Of a stretch of 7,907 nucleotides of DNA, positions 1 to 5,843 are shown piece by piece. The stretch's first letter is position 1; every line of letters starts with the position of its first letter. Location: NCBI GenBank assembly GCA_021803885.1, contig JAJZKY010000189.1:1-7907 (forward strand), in the 5' to 3' direction. Position numbers and translations under genes: made by a program. The notes below the pieces were generated by a model, which was not told the DNA's origin, ran no database searches, and was given only the letters and a program-made list of their open reading frames with translations. Source of the DNA: Planctomycetota bacterium (GTDB lineage Bacteria; Planctomycetota; Phycisphaerae; WQYP01; JAJZKY01).

Positions 1-44
1 GTCGTAGCCACGGGACGGCGGATGAAGAATTCAGAAATATTCAC
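1..44 (-). CDS. RND efflux permease, N-terminal fragment (runs off the left edge)
   Basis: Only the first 14 complete codons are in the window. Read on the minus strand from a GTG at 44-42 they give MNISEFFIRRPVAT, which matches the start of inner-membrane RND drug transporters of the MdtB/MdtC type: a short cytoplasmic helix with F-I-x-R-P-V-A-T just before the first membrane segment. The GTG overlaps the TGA of the adaptor gene (GTGA), and AAGGG lies 6 nt upstream, so the two genes are translationally coupled. By family knowledge the full protein would be about 1,000 residues and would pump substrates using the proton gradient. The substrate cannot be inferred. Confidence rests on the motif plus its place directly behind an adaptor gene. 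Confidence 0.8.
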   Translation of the reverse strand, partial: MNISEFFIRRPVAT

Positions 45-1372
45 GAGCGGCCCTTGCTTGTGCTTGTTGATGGCTTCGTGGTTGGCTTAGCGGTGCCGGG
101 GTGAGAATCAGCCCGATTAGCACCCGCTTGAGATGCCGGGGCGGCCGGCGCAATAAGCCCTTTGGTAACCACTTCCACCGGCTGGCCGGAAATCACGCTT
201 TCCTGCCCATCGGTGACAACCGTTTCACCCGGTGACAATCCTTTACTGATAACCGCCAGACCGTTATAGGAAAATTTCTCGGTAATGGGTTGCATCCGGG
301 CAATGTGGTTTTGAACCACGAAAACAAACAACCCATTTTGCCCGGTTTGTACAGCTTGAATCGGCACCACCACCGCGTGTTTCTGCACCGCAACCTGCAA
401 CGTGGCATCAACAAATTCTCCCGGCCACAGTTCTTCATGGGTATTGGCGAATGTTCCCATGAGTTGAATGGAACCGGTGGAATCATCTATGGCATTGTCA
501 ATGAAGCTCAAAAAACCCCGCGACGGAGGCCCGGGATCTCCATGGGCGCGAACGTAAATGGGCAACTTGGAATCGGTTTGCCGGGCCTTACGAATTTGAT
601 AAAGATCACTTTCCGGCAGCGAAAATGAAACATAAATCGGCTGCATCTGGTTAATCACCAGCAGATTGGTGGTGGTGGCTTTTACATTGCTGCCCACGAA
701 GGCCTGTAAATTGCCGGCTTTGCCATCCAAGGGGGAGCGAATGGTGCAATAACCCAAGTTGATTTGTGCGGTGGTTACATTCGCTCTGGCGGAATCCACG
801 GCTTTACGGGCTGCCACCAGCGACGCCTTGCCATTGGCCACGTTGGCTTTGGCCTGATCAAAGGTGGAATGGTAGGCGTCAAATTGCGTTATCGCCAGCG
901 CCCCGCTGCTGGTACCCATTTTTTGCGCGCGTTGCCAGTCCGCTGCGGCGTCCACATACGCCGCCTGATAACCGTCCAGCTTGGCTTGCGCAACAGTAAC
1001 GTTGGCCTGTGCCTGCGCCAGATTCGCCTGGGCTTGTAAGAGAGCGGCCACAAAGGGGCGACTGTCGAGTGTGAAAAGGATCTGCCCCTTTCGCACCGTC
1101 TGCCCGGGTTTTACAAGAACAGCATTGATAATACCATCCACCTGCGTTTCCAGCGTTACCGAGGCCACGCTTTGAACAATGCCGATATTGGTTAAATCAA
1201 CGGGGACATCTTCCGACTTGGCCAGAATTACTTTAACCGGCGGCGGCGCGGCCACCGTGCGAGTGGGCGGCTTCGAACAGGCGGGCAGCAGTGCCAAGGC
1301 CATCAGGATAATGGTTGCCAGCACAGCCTGTTTATCAGTCCCCCAAGGGGAGTGGTCATTAAAAAAACCCAA
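41..1372 (-). CDS. RND efflux periplasmic adaptor (membrane fusion protein), lipoprotein
   Basis: The 443-residue protein bridges an inner-membrane RND pump and an outer-membrane channel in the periplasm. A hydrophobic signal segment (about 15-31) ends in a lipobox LPAC with Cys32, so it is probably a lipoprotein. Next come the first lipoyl half (about 75-104, with V-D-G-I-I and V-K-P-G-Q-x-V-x-K-G), an Ala/Gln-rich coiled-coil hairpin (about 107-205), the second lipoyl half (about 206-230, G-Y-C-T-I-R-S-P-L-D-G), and the beta-barrel and membrane-proximal domains (about 240-400). This order is that of AcrA/MdtA. The tail (about 405-443) is Ala/Pro/Ser/Thr/Lys-rich and looks disordered. The start is TTG; GGAG sits 8 nt upstream and no ATG fits before the signal segment. 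The permease gene follows with a 4-nt overlap. Substrate unknown. Confidence 0.93.
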   Translation of the reverse strand: MGFFNDHSPWGTDKQAVLATIILMALALLPACSKPPTRTVAAPPPVKVILAKSEDVPVDLTNIGIVQSVASVTLETQVDGIINAVLVKPGQTVRKGQILFTLDSRPFVAALLQAQANLAQAQANVTVAQAKLDGYQAAYVDAAADWQRAQKMGTSSGALAITQFDAYHSTFDQAKANVANGKASLVAARKAVDSARANVTTAQINLGYCTIRSPLDGKAGNLQAFVGSNVKATTTNLLVINQMQPIYVSFSLPESDLYQIRKARQTDSKLPIYVRAHGDPGPPSRGFLSFIDNAIDDSTGSIQLMGTFANTHEELWPGEFVDATLQVAVQKHAVVVPIQAVQTGQNGLFVFVVQNHIARMQPITEKFSYNGLAVISKGLSPGETVVTDGQESVISGQPVEVVTKGLIAPAAPASQAGANRADSHPGTAKPTTKPSTSTSKGRS

Positions 1373-1380
1373 AGTTTATG

Positions 1381-1384
1381 CTCC
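1381..1384 (-). promoter_or_regulatory. Ribosome binding site of the RND adaptor gene
   Basis: On the minus strand GGAG (within CCGGAG) lies 8 nt upstream of the TTG at 1372-1370. It decides the start: the only in-frame ATG nearby (codon 24) would cut the lipoprotein signal segment in half. Confidence 0.6.
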
Positions 1385-1422
1385 GGCAAAACGGTAAGCC
1401 GCAGCGCCGCGCGCATTTCGCG

Positions 1423-1446
1423 CAGCCTGCCAGCGGGACCAGGCTG
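1423..1446. repeat. 7-bp inverted repeat in the divergent spacer
   Basis: CAGCCTG (1423-1429) and CAGGCTG (1440-1446) are perfect reverse complements separated by 10 nt. A short GCGCG/CGCGC pair (1409-1413 and 1419-1423) lies directly beside it. The element is upstream of the adaptor gene and of larB. It could be an operator for a local regulator or a hairpin in the adaptor leader. No T-run follows on either strand, so it is not an intrinsic terminator. Confidence 0.4.
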
Positions 1447-1573
1447 TCCAGATAATCATCGGGCTGCGACGGCCAGTGCTCGGACAGACTCCGGGCAGTA
1501 TATCCAACACCGCGACGTAATTCCAAATGATAAAACGGACGATCGCTGACAAAGTTGCAGGGCGCGGATCGTA

Positions 1574-1602
1574 TTGATGGTTTTCTATACCGGGATTATG
1601 AT
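1574..1602 (+). promoter_or_regulatory. Candidate sigma-70-type promoter for larB
   Basis: TTGATG (1574-1579) and TATGAT (1597-1602) are separated by 17 nt, matching the consensus at 4/6 and 5/6 positions. Transcription would begin near 1609. That leaves a short leader before the preferred larB GTG at 1644 and almost none before the alternative GTG at 1617. Prediction from sequence only. Confidence 0.45.
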
Positions 1603-1633
1603 GTTTATCGCGGGCAGTGTCCTGCGTTTCAAC

Positions 1634-1637
1634 GGAG
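1634..1637 (+). promoter_or_regulatory. Ribosome binding site of larB
   Basis: GGAG lies 6 nt before the GTG at 1644. No comparable Shine-Dalgarno stands before the upstream in-frame GTG at 1617, so this site favours the shorter protein. Confidence 0.55.
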
Positions 1638-1643
1638 ACCGCC

Positions 1644-2495
1644 GTGGCGTTAAAAGCAGTCAAAGTCAATGTCAAGCGACGCTCTGCCAAGGCACGGGCA
1701 AAACATGGCGTACCCCCTGTAGTTGAAGAACAGCTTCCGGACTATGGGCAACGCGCCATAGAGGGGGTGCTGCGCGCGGTGGCAACAGGGCAGTTGGAGG
1801 TTGAATCGGCGATAAATCGCCTGCGGCTTTTGGCGTCTGAGTCCATGGGCTTTGCAACGCTGGATCATCACCGGACTCTTCGTAAAGGGTTCCCGGAAGT
1901 TGTTTATTGCCAGGGGAAAACTTGTCAGCAGGTCGCGGTGATTGTGGAGCGACTGGCGCAATCCGAAGCGCAGGTGCTGGGCACGAGAGCCTCGGCAGAG
2001 CAATTTGCGGAGGCGCGGAAATTGGTGCCGGAGTTGCAGTATCATCCCGTGGCCCGAGCGCTCTGGCTGAACCGTGACACCAGTGCCAAGGTGGAAGGGG
2101 TGGCCGTGATTGCGGCCGGAACCAGTGATCTGCCCGTGGCGGAAGAGGTAGCGATAACGCTAGAACTGATGGGACAGAAGCCCAATCGGATATGGGATGT
2201 GGGAGTGGCGGGATTGCATCGATTATTAAATCGCCTGGACGAGATTCGTCAGGCCCGGGTGATTGTGGCTGTCGCGGGAATGGAAGGGGCATTGCCCGGC
2301 GTATTGGCAGGGCTGGTCGCAGCTCCGGTCATAGCGGTGCCCACAAGCGTCGGATACGGGGCCAGTTTTGGCGGCCTTGCGGCACTGCTGGGAATGCTCA
2401 ACAGCTGTGCGCCGGGGATGGCGGTGGTAAATATAGATAATGGATTCGGTGCCGCGTACATGGCGGGTATAATCAATATGCGGGCAACGCCTTGA
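1644..2495 (+). CDS. larB: LarB, nickel-pincer cofactor biosynthesis carboxylase/hydrolase
   Basis: LarB is the first cofactor enzyme. By family knowledge it carboxylates the pyridinium ring of nicotinic acid adenine dinucleotide and cleaves the phosphoanhydride, giving a dicarboxylated mononucleotide (P2CMN) and AMP. The 283-residue product has a LarB-specific N-terminal part with D-H-H-R (74-77) and G-F-P-E-V-V-Y-C-Q-G-K (82-92). A PurE-like core follows: A-A-G-T-S-D-L-P-V-A-E-E (157-168), D-V-G-V-A-G-L-H-R (185-193), A-G-M-E-G-A-L-P (211-218), P-V-I-A-V-P-T-S-V-G-Y-G-A (228-240), and N-S-C-A-P-G then N-I-D-N-G-F-G-A-A. Cys255 in N-S-C-A-P-G is the likely counterpart of the Cys that forms an adduct with the substrate in Lactiplantibacillus LarB (inferred from its place near the C-terminus). 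The basic N-terminal 20 residues are an extension. GTG 1617 would add 9 residues but has no good ribosome site. larE lies 119 nt downstream. Confidence 0.93.
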   Translation: MALKAVKVNVKRRSAKARAKHGVPPVVEEQLPDYGQRAIEGVLRAVATGQLEVESAINRLRLLASESMGFATLDHHRTLRKGFPEVVYCQGKTCQQVAVIVERLAQSEAQVLGTRASAEQFAEARKLVPELQYHPVARALWLNRDTSAKVEGVAVIAAGTSDLPVAEEVAITLELMGQKPNRIWDVGVAGLHRLLNRLDEIRQARVIVAVAGMEGALPGVLAGLVAAPVIAVPTSVGYGASFGGLAALLGMLNSCAPGMAVVNIDNGFGAAYMAGIINMRATP

Positions 2496-2511
2496 GCCAA
2501 CGGTTGTTGGC
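2496..2511 (+). repeat. Hairpin directly after the larB stop codon
   Basis: GCCAAC (2496-2501), loop GGTT, GTTGGC (2506-2511) form a perfect 6-bp stem that begins at the first base after the larB TGA. There is no downstream T-run, so termination is unlikely. It may stabilise the larB mRNA end or affect ribosome transit. Confidence 0.45.
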
Positions 2512-2513
2512 AG

Positions 2514-2543
2514 ACGCCATTTGACGGTTTGATGGAATGGCGT
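2514..2543 (+). repeat. 8-bp inverted repeat in the larB-larE spacer
   Basis: ACGCCATT (2514-2521) and AATGGCGT (2536-2543) are perfect reverse complements with a 14-nt loop. The stem starts 2 nt after the preceding hairpin. It may be an operator or a second mRNA stem-loop. No T-run follows. Confidence 0.45.
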
Positions 2544-2614
2544 GAGGATGGCATGATTTAACGTTCTCCATACAGCTGCAAAGGGTGGTTGACACCCGTA
2601 GAAAGGCGGCGGTG

Positions 2615-3448
2615 ATGGCTGACACGAAGACTCTTGAATCGCTACAAAAACTGGAACAACTATTGCGGAAATATGACGGAGCCGTCATCGCGTATTCCGG
2701 CGGCGTGGATAGCTCCGTGGTGATGGCGGCGGCCACGCGGGTGCTGGGGGCGCGGGCTTTGGCCTGTATTGGGGTGTCGCCAAGTTATCCGGATCGAGAA
2801 AAAACGGCGGCGTTGGCGGTGGCGAAAAGCGTAGGTGCCGTAGTGCGTATTGTGCCCACTCGCGAAGAGAATAATCCCAATTACGCGGCCAATTCGGCCA
2901 ACCGTTGCTATTACTGCAAAACCGAGCTTTATGAAAACTTGGCCGCTATTGCGCGAGAGCAGAAGTATGCGGTTATTTTGGACGGCAATAACGCCAGTGA
3001 CGCAACCGAAGATCGGCCCGGCTGGCGAGCAGCGCGTGAACATGGGGTGGTCTCTCCTCTGGCCTCTCTGGGTTTGACTAAACCGGTGGTGCGTATGCTG
3101 GCCCGGGAGATGGGGCTGACGGTATGGGATAAACCGGCAACACCTTGCCTCAGTTCACGGGTGCCGCATGGCGTGCCGATTGTGCCGGGGCTTCTTAAGC
3201 GCATTGAAGCTGCGGAAAACGTGCTGGCGGCGCTGGGCTTCAAAGAGTTCAGGGTGCGACATCATGGTGACGTGGCACGGGTGGAATTGCCGGTGGATGA
3301 TATGGGGCGCGCTATGGCCCTGCGCCAGCAGATTGTTTTGGGCATTCAACAGACGGGCTACATATTTGTAAGCTTGGATCTAAGTGGCTTCAGGAGTGGA
3401 GCGTTGCATGAGGCAACCAAGGGCAGCCAGGAGCCACAGCACAAATAA
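2615..3448 (+). CDS. larE: LarE, ATP-dependent sulfur transferase of nickel-pincer cofactor biosynthesis
   Basis: LarE activates the P2CMN carboxylates with ATP and converts them to thiocarboxylates (P2TMN). The 277-residue protein has a PP-loop S-G-G-V-D-S-S (28-34), R-C-Y-Y-C-K (97-102), D-G-N-N-A-S-D (123-129), P-C-L-S-S-R-V-P-H-G (177-186) and a C-terminal G-F-R-S-G-A-L (258-264), all hallmarks of LarE. Length is normal (about 270-280). Cys178 corresponds to the catalytic Cys176 of Lactiplantibacillus LarE. Cys98 and Cys101 complete a triad that, in some LarE proteins, holds a [4Fe-4S] cluster; cluster binding here is inferred. ATG 2615 has GAAAGG 8 nt upstream. An in-frame GTG at 2585 would add 10 residues ahead of the conserved helix. 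larC follows after 90 nt. Confidence 0.94.
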   Translation: MADTKTLESLQKLEQLLRKYDGAVIAYSGGVDSSVVMAAATRVLGARALACIGVSPSYPDREKTAALAVAKSVGAVVRIVPTREENNPNYAANSANRCYYCKTELYENLAAIAREQKYAVILDGNNASDATEDRPGWRAAREHGVVSPLASLGLTKPVVRMLAREMGLTVWDKPATPCLSSRVPHGVPIVPGLLKRIEAAENVLAALGFKEFRVRHHGDVARVELPVDDMGRAMALRQQIVLGIQQTGYIFVSLDLSGFRSGALHEATKGSQEPQHK

Positions 3449-3459
3449 AATGGCGGCGG

Positions 3460-3499
3460 TGCCGTGAATGTCTAATGCGGATTAACGCGTTTCACGGCA
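3460..3499 (+). repeat. 9-bp inverted repeat with a nested stem in the larE-larC spacer
   Basis: TGCCGTGAA (3460-3468) and TTCACGGCA (3491-3499) are perfect reverse complements. Inside the 22-nt loop TAAT (3473-3476) pairs with ATTA (3481-3484) around a GCGG tetraloop, so an elongated hairpin with an internal loop can form. A run of five T's (3516-3520) begins 16 nt beyond the stem, too far for a classic intrinsic terminator. It could be an mRNA processing or stability hairpin, or a protein-binding palindrome. Confidence 0.5.
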
Positions 3500-3538
3500 G
3501 CGTGCGGAGTTCAACATTTTTAGCAGGAAACAGTGAAC

Positions 3539-4705
3539 ATGATAATAGCATATCTGGATGCGGCTTCAGGAATTTCGGGCGATATGTTTCTCGGTTGTCT
3601 GGTGGATGCCGGGGTGAAACTTGAAACCTTAGGGAGGGTTATTGCCTCTTTGAAATTGCCCATCCAGGAATGTTCCATTGATGCAAGCGAAGTAAAAAAA
3701 GGCCCTTTGCGGGCGCTACAGGTTCAGGTTCGCGCCGCGGAGTCGCATACGCATCGGCACCTGTCCCATATCCAAAGCCTGATCGTATCCTCCGATTTGC
3801 CGACGGTAGTTAAAGATCGCTCCATTGCGGTATTTCGCCGTCTGGCCAATGCGGAAGCACGCGTGCATGGAAGTACGCCGGAGAAAGTCCATTTTCACGA
3901 AGTTGGGGCGATAGATGCCATCGTTGACATTGTTGGAGTGGTGGCTGGGCTGCATGAACTGGGTGTGGAACAATTGTATGCTTCGGCTTTGCCGCTGGCG
4001 CATGGATGGGTCGATACGCAACATGGACGAATGGCCTTGCCTGCGCCGGCGACGCTGGAAATCCTAACGGCGGTTGGTGCCCCCACCCGCCCCGCCCTTG
4101 GTGAGGGAGAGTGGGTTACACCAACGGGGGCGGCGCTGGTGGCCGAGTTGGCGGTATTTGAGCAGCCGGAAATGACCTTGGCAGCGATAGGTATTGGGGC
4201 GGGTGTTAAAGAGGCCGCGTGGCCGAATGTGGCGCGGCTGTGGCTGGGGAAAAATGTGGGATCCAGTGCCATGGTGCAAATTGAAACCAATATTGACGAT
4301 ATGAATCCGCAGTTGTATGGCCCGGTAATGGAAAACCTGCTTGCCGCCGGTGCCGCCGATGTGTGGCTGACGCCGGTACAGATGAAAAAGAATCGGCCTG
4401 GCGTGGTTTTATGCGTGTTGTCCTCCGCAATTCTGGAAGCGCGGTTGGTGCAGCTTATACTGCAGCAAACCACGACGTTAGGCGTTCGCGTCCATGCGCT
4501 GGCGCATCGCCACGAGGCGGAGCGGGCGGTGCGGGAAATTTTCACGCAATATGGGACGGTGCGTATGAAAATCAAGTTATTAGAAGGTCGTTCGGCTGGT
4601 GCCGTGCCGGAATTTGAAGATTGCCGTCGGCTGGCCGACCAGCATGGCGTGCCGGTGCGGGTGGTATTGGAGGCGGCTTGGGCTGGCGGGCGGCTGGGCG
4701 AGTGA
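3539..4705 (+). CDS. larC: LarC, nickel insertase of nickel-pincer cofactor biosynthesis (single ORF)
   Basis: LarC inserts nickel into P2TMN in a CTP-dependent reaction, forming the nickel-carbon and nickel-sulfur bonds of the mature pincer cofactor. The 388-residue protein starts with the family signature I-I-A-Y-L-D-A-A-S-G-I-S-G-D-M-F-L-G (2-19). It then has a His-rich stretch H-T-H-R-H-L-S-H (70-77), H-F-H-E-V-G-A-I-D-A-I-V-D (118-130), E-W-V-T-P-T-G-A-A (191-199), and the C-terminal-domain signature I-E-T-N-I-D-D-M-N-P-Q (248-258). The His-rich stretch is a plausible nickel-handling site. In Lactiplantibacillus plantarum the two halves are joined only by programmed frameshifting; here both are in one frame. 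AGGA is 10 nt before ATG 3539 and 4 nt before an in-frame GTG at 3533, so two extra residues are possible. The final 48 residues carry the usual P-E-F-E-D-C motif. Confidence 0.94.
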   Translation: MIIAYLDAASGISGDMFLGCLVDAGVKLETLGRVIASLKLPIQECSIDASEVKKGPLRALQVQVRAAESHTHRHLSHIQSLIVSSDLPTVVKDRSIAVFRRLANAEARVHGSTPEKVHFHEVGAIDAIVDIVGVVAGLHELGVEQLYASALPLAHGWVDTQHGRMALPAPATLEILTAVGAPTRPALGEGEWVTPTGAALVAELAVFEQPEMTLAAIGIGAGVKEAAWPNVARLWLGKNVGSSAMVQIETNIDDMNPQLYGPVMENLLAAGAADVWLTPVQMKKNRPGVVLCVLSSAILEARLVQLILQQTTTLGVRVHALAHRHEAERAVREIFTQYGTVRMKIKLLEGRSAGAVPEFEDCRRLADQHGVPVRVVLEAAWAGGRLGE

Positions 4706-4864
4706 ACGACGGAACGCAGGGCATTGCTATTTCTTTACAATCCTTACCCGACCTCTTTTCGTGGGATAGCACCGGATTATGACATTTAGGCGGCTCCCGC
4801 GCGTGCGGCGGAAAGCCGGCCCTGCTAAAAGATACCAGTAAATCCCTCCGCAACCGTATTGATG

Positions 4865-4893
4865 TTGACCTATACATCGACAGTCGCTATAGT
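4865..4893 (+). promoter_or_regulatory. Sigma-70-type promoter of the DUF362/polyferredoxin pair
   Basis: TTGACC (4865-4870) and TATAGT (4888-4893) each match consensus at 5 of 6 bases with an ideal 17-nt spacer. Transcription would start near 4900, giving a leader of about 35 nt before ATG 4935. The site lies in a 229-nt spacer behind larC, so this gene pair probably has its own transcript, separate from lar. Confidence 0.6.
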
Positions 4894-4934
4894 GAGGTAG
4901 TAATAAATTATAGCTGCTGACAAGGGGTCTCCGT

Positions 4935-5843
4935 ATGAACCGGCGTGATTTTATCAGTCAGGTTGCGGCGTGGTCGGCGGCATCGGCCGCAGTGCCATTT
5001 TTTGATGTCGAATCGGCACGCAGCGATCCGAAAGCACAAAGTTCTCTGGCGGTGGGAAAGGGAGTGGATTATGCCAGCCTTGTAAACCGTGTAGTGGCGA
5101 GGGTCGGTGGCATGGGAGCCTTCGTTAAGCGGGGCGACAAAGTGGTGGTAAAACCCAATATTGGGTGGGACCGGACTCCAGCACAGGGTGCTAACACAAA
5201 CCCGGAAGTGGTCAAAGCCATTGTAAAACTGGCACTTGATCATGGAGCGAAAGAAGTTCTGGTTTTTGATCGTCCGTGCGATAACCCGCAACGGTCTTAT
5301 CACAATAGCGGAATTCAGCAGGCGGTGGCGTCAATCGGAGATCATCGCGCCAGGTGCGAATTCATACAGAACTGGAAATTTGTTCCGGTTCAGATTAAGC
5401 GAGCCAAGGTGTTGCACGAATGGCCGTTGTACCGGCCCGCGCTGGAGGCGGATTGTTATATTAACGTGCCCATTGCTAAAAGTCATAATCTTACCCGTCT
5501 GACGCTTGGGCTGAAAAACACCATGGGCGTTTGCGGCGGAAACCGCGGCCACATTCACCAGCAGATTCCCCAGAAACTCACGGATTTAGCCTTGGTTATC
5601 GCGCCCAAGTTGACCATTATTGATGCCACGCGCATTATGCTCCGTAACGGTCCCTCCGGTGGCAGTCTGAAGTATGTTAAGGTGCTTAATACAATTCTGG
5701 CATCCACCGATCCGGTAGCCGCCGATGCTTATGCCACAACTCTGTTTGGGTTGAAGCCCGCGGATATTGCGCCGACAGTCGCGGCGTATCGGCGAGGCCT
5801 GGGTGAAATAGATTTGGCTAAAATTAAAATTTTAGAGGCTTGA
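4935..5843 (+). CDS. Tat-signal DUF362 domain protein
   Basis: The 302-residue protein begins with M-N-R-R-D-F-I and an Ala-rich segment to about residue 22, a twin-arginine signal, so export in folded form is likely. The rest matches DUF362 (PF04015): V-V-V-K-P-N-I (70-76), T-N-P-E-V-V-K-A-I-V (88-97), N-V-P-I-A-K-S-H (177-184), G-L-K-N-T-M-G-V-C-G-G-N (192-203), I-I-D-A (228-231) and A-S-T-D-P-V-A-A-D-A (256-265). DUF362 proteins often carry a fused ferredoxin domain. This one has none, and only four scattered cysteines (115, 141, 174, 200), but the next gene supplies many clusters. The biochemical function of the family is not established to my knowledge. ATG 4935 has AAGGGG 7 nt upstream. 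The stop overlaps the next start by 4 nt, so the two products are probably made together and may interact. Confidence 0.85.
   Translation: MNRRDFISQVAAWSAASAAVPFFDVESARSDPKAQSSLAVGKGVDYASLVNRVVARVGGMGAFVKRGDKVVVKPNIGWDRTPAQGANTNPEVVKAIVKLALDHGAKEVLVFDRPCDNPQRSYHNSGIQQAVASIGDHRARCEFIQNWKFVPVQIKRAKVLHEWPLYRPALEADCYINVPIAKSHNLTRLTLGLKNTMGVCGGNRGHIHQQIPQKLTDLALVIAPKLTIIDATRIMLRNGPSGGSLKYVKVLNTILASTDPVAADAYATTLFGLKPADIAPTVAAYRRGLGEIDLAKIKILEA

Noticed and set aside
1376..1690. Minus-strand open frame of 104 codons across the divergent spacer
   Set aside because: It overlaps the start of larB, shows no family motif, and its composition looks like chance. The larB ribosome site and promoter lie inside it.
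2615..3448. LarE taken as an NAD synthetase, QueC or GMP synthetase-type PP-loop enzyme
   Set aside because: The P-C-L-S-S-R-V-P motif, the D-G-N-N-A-S-D motif and the position between larB and larC are specific for LarE.
3460..3520. Intrinsic terminator between larE and larC
   Set aside because: The stem is good, but the T-run starts 16 nt beyond it, and stopping here would separate larC from its pathway partners.
4082..4115. Palindromic repeat inserted inside larC
   Set aside because: CCCAC/GTGGG is only 5 bp with a 24-nt loop, and the encoded residues run smoothly into the conserved T-P-T-G-A-A motif, so ordinary coding sequence explains it.
3895..4575. Long minus-strand open frame opposite larC (226 codons)
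   Set aside because: It is a mirror of the strongly conserved LarC frame, with Ser/Thr/Ala-rich low-information content and no recognisable motif.
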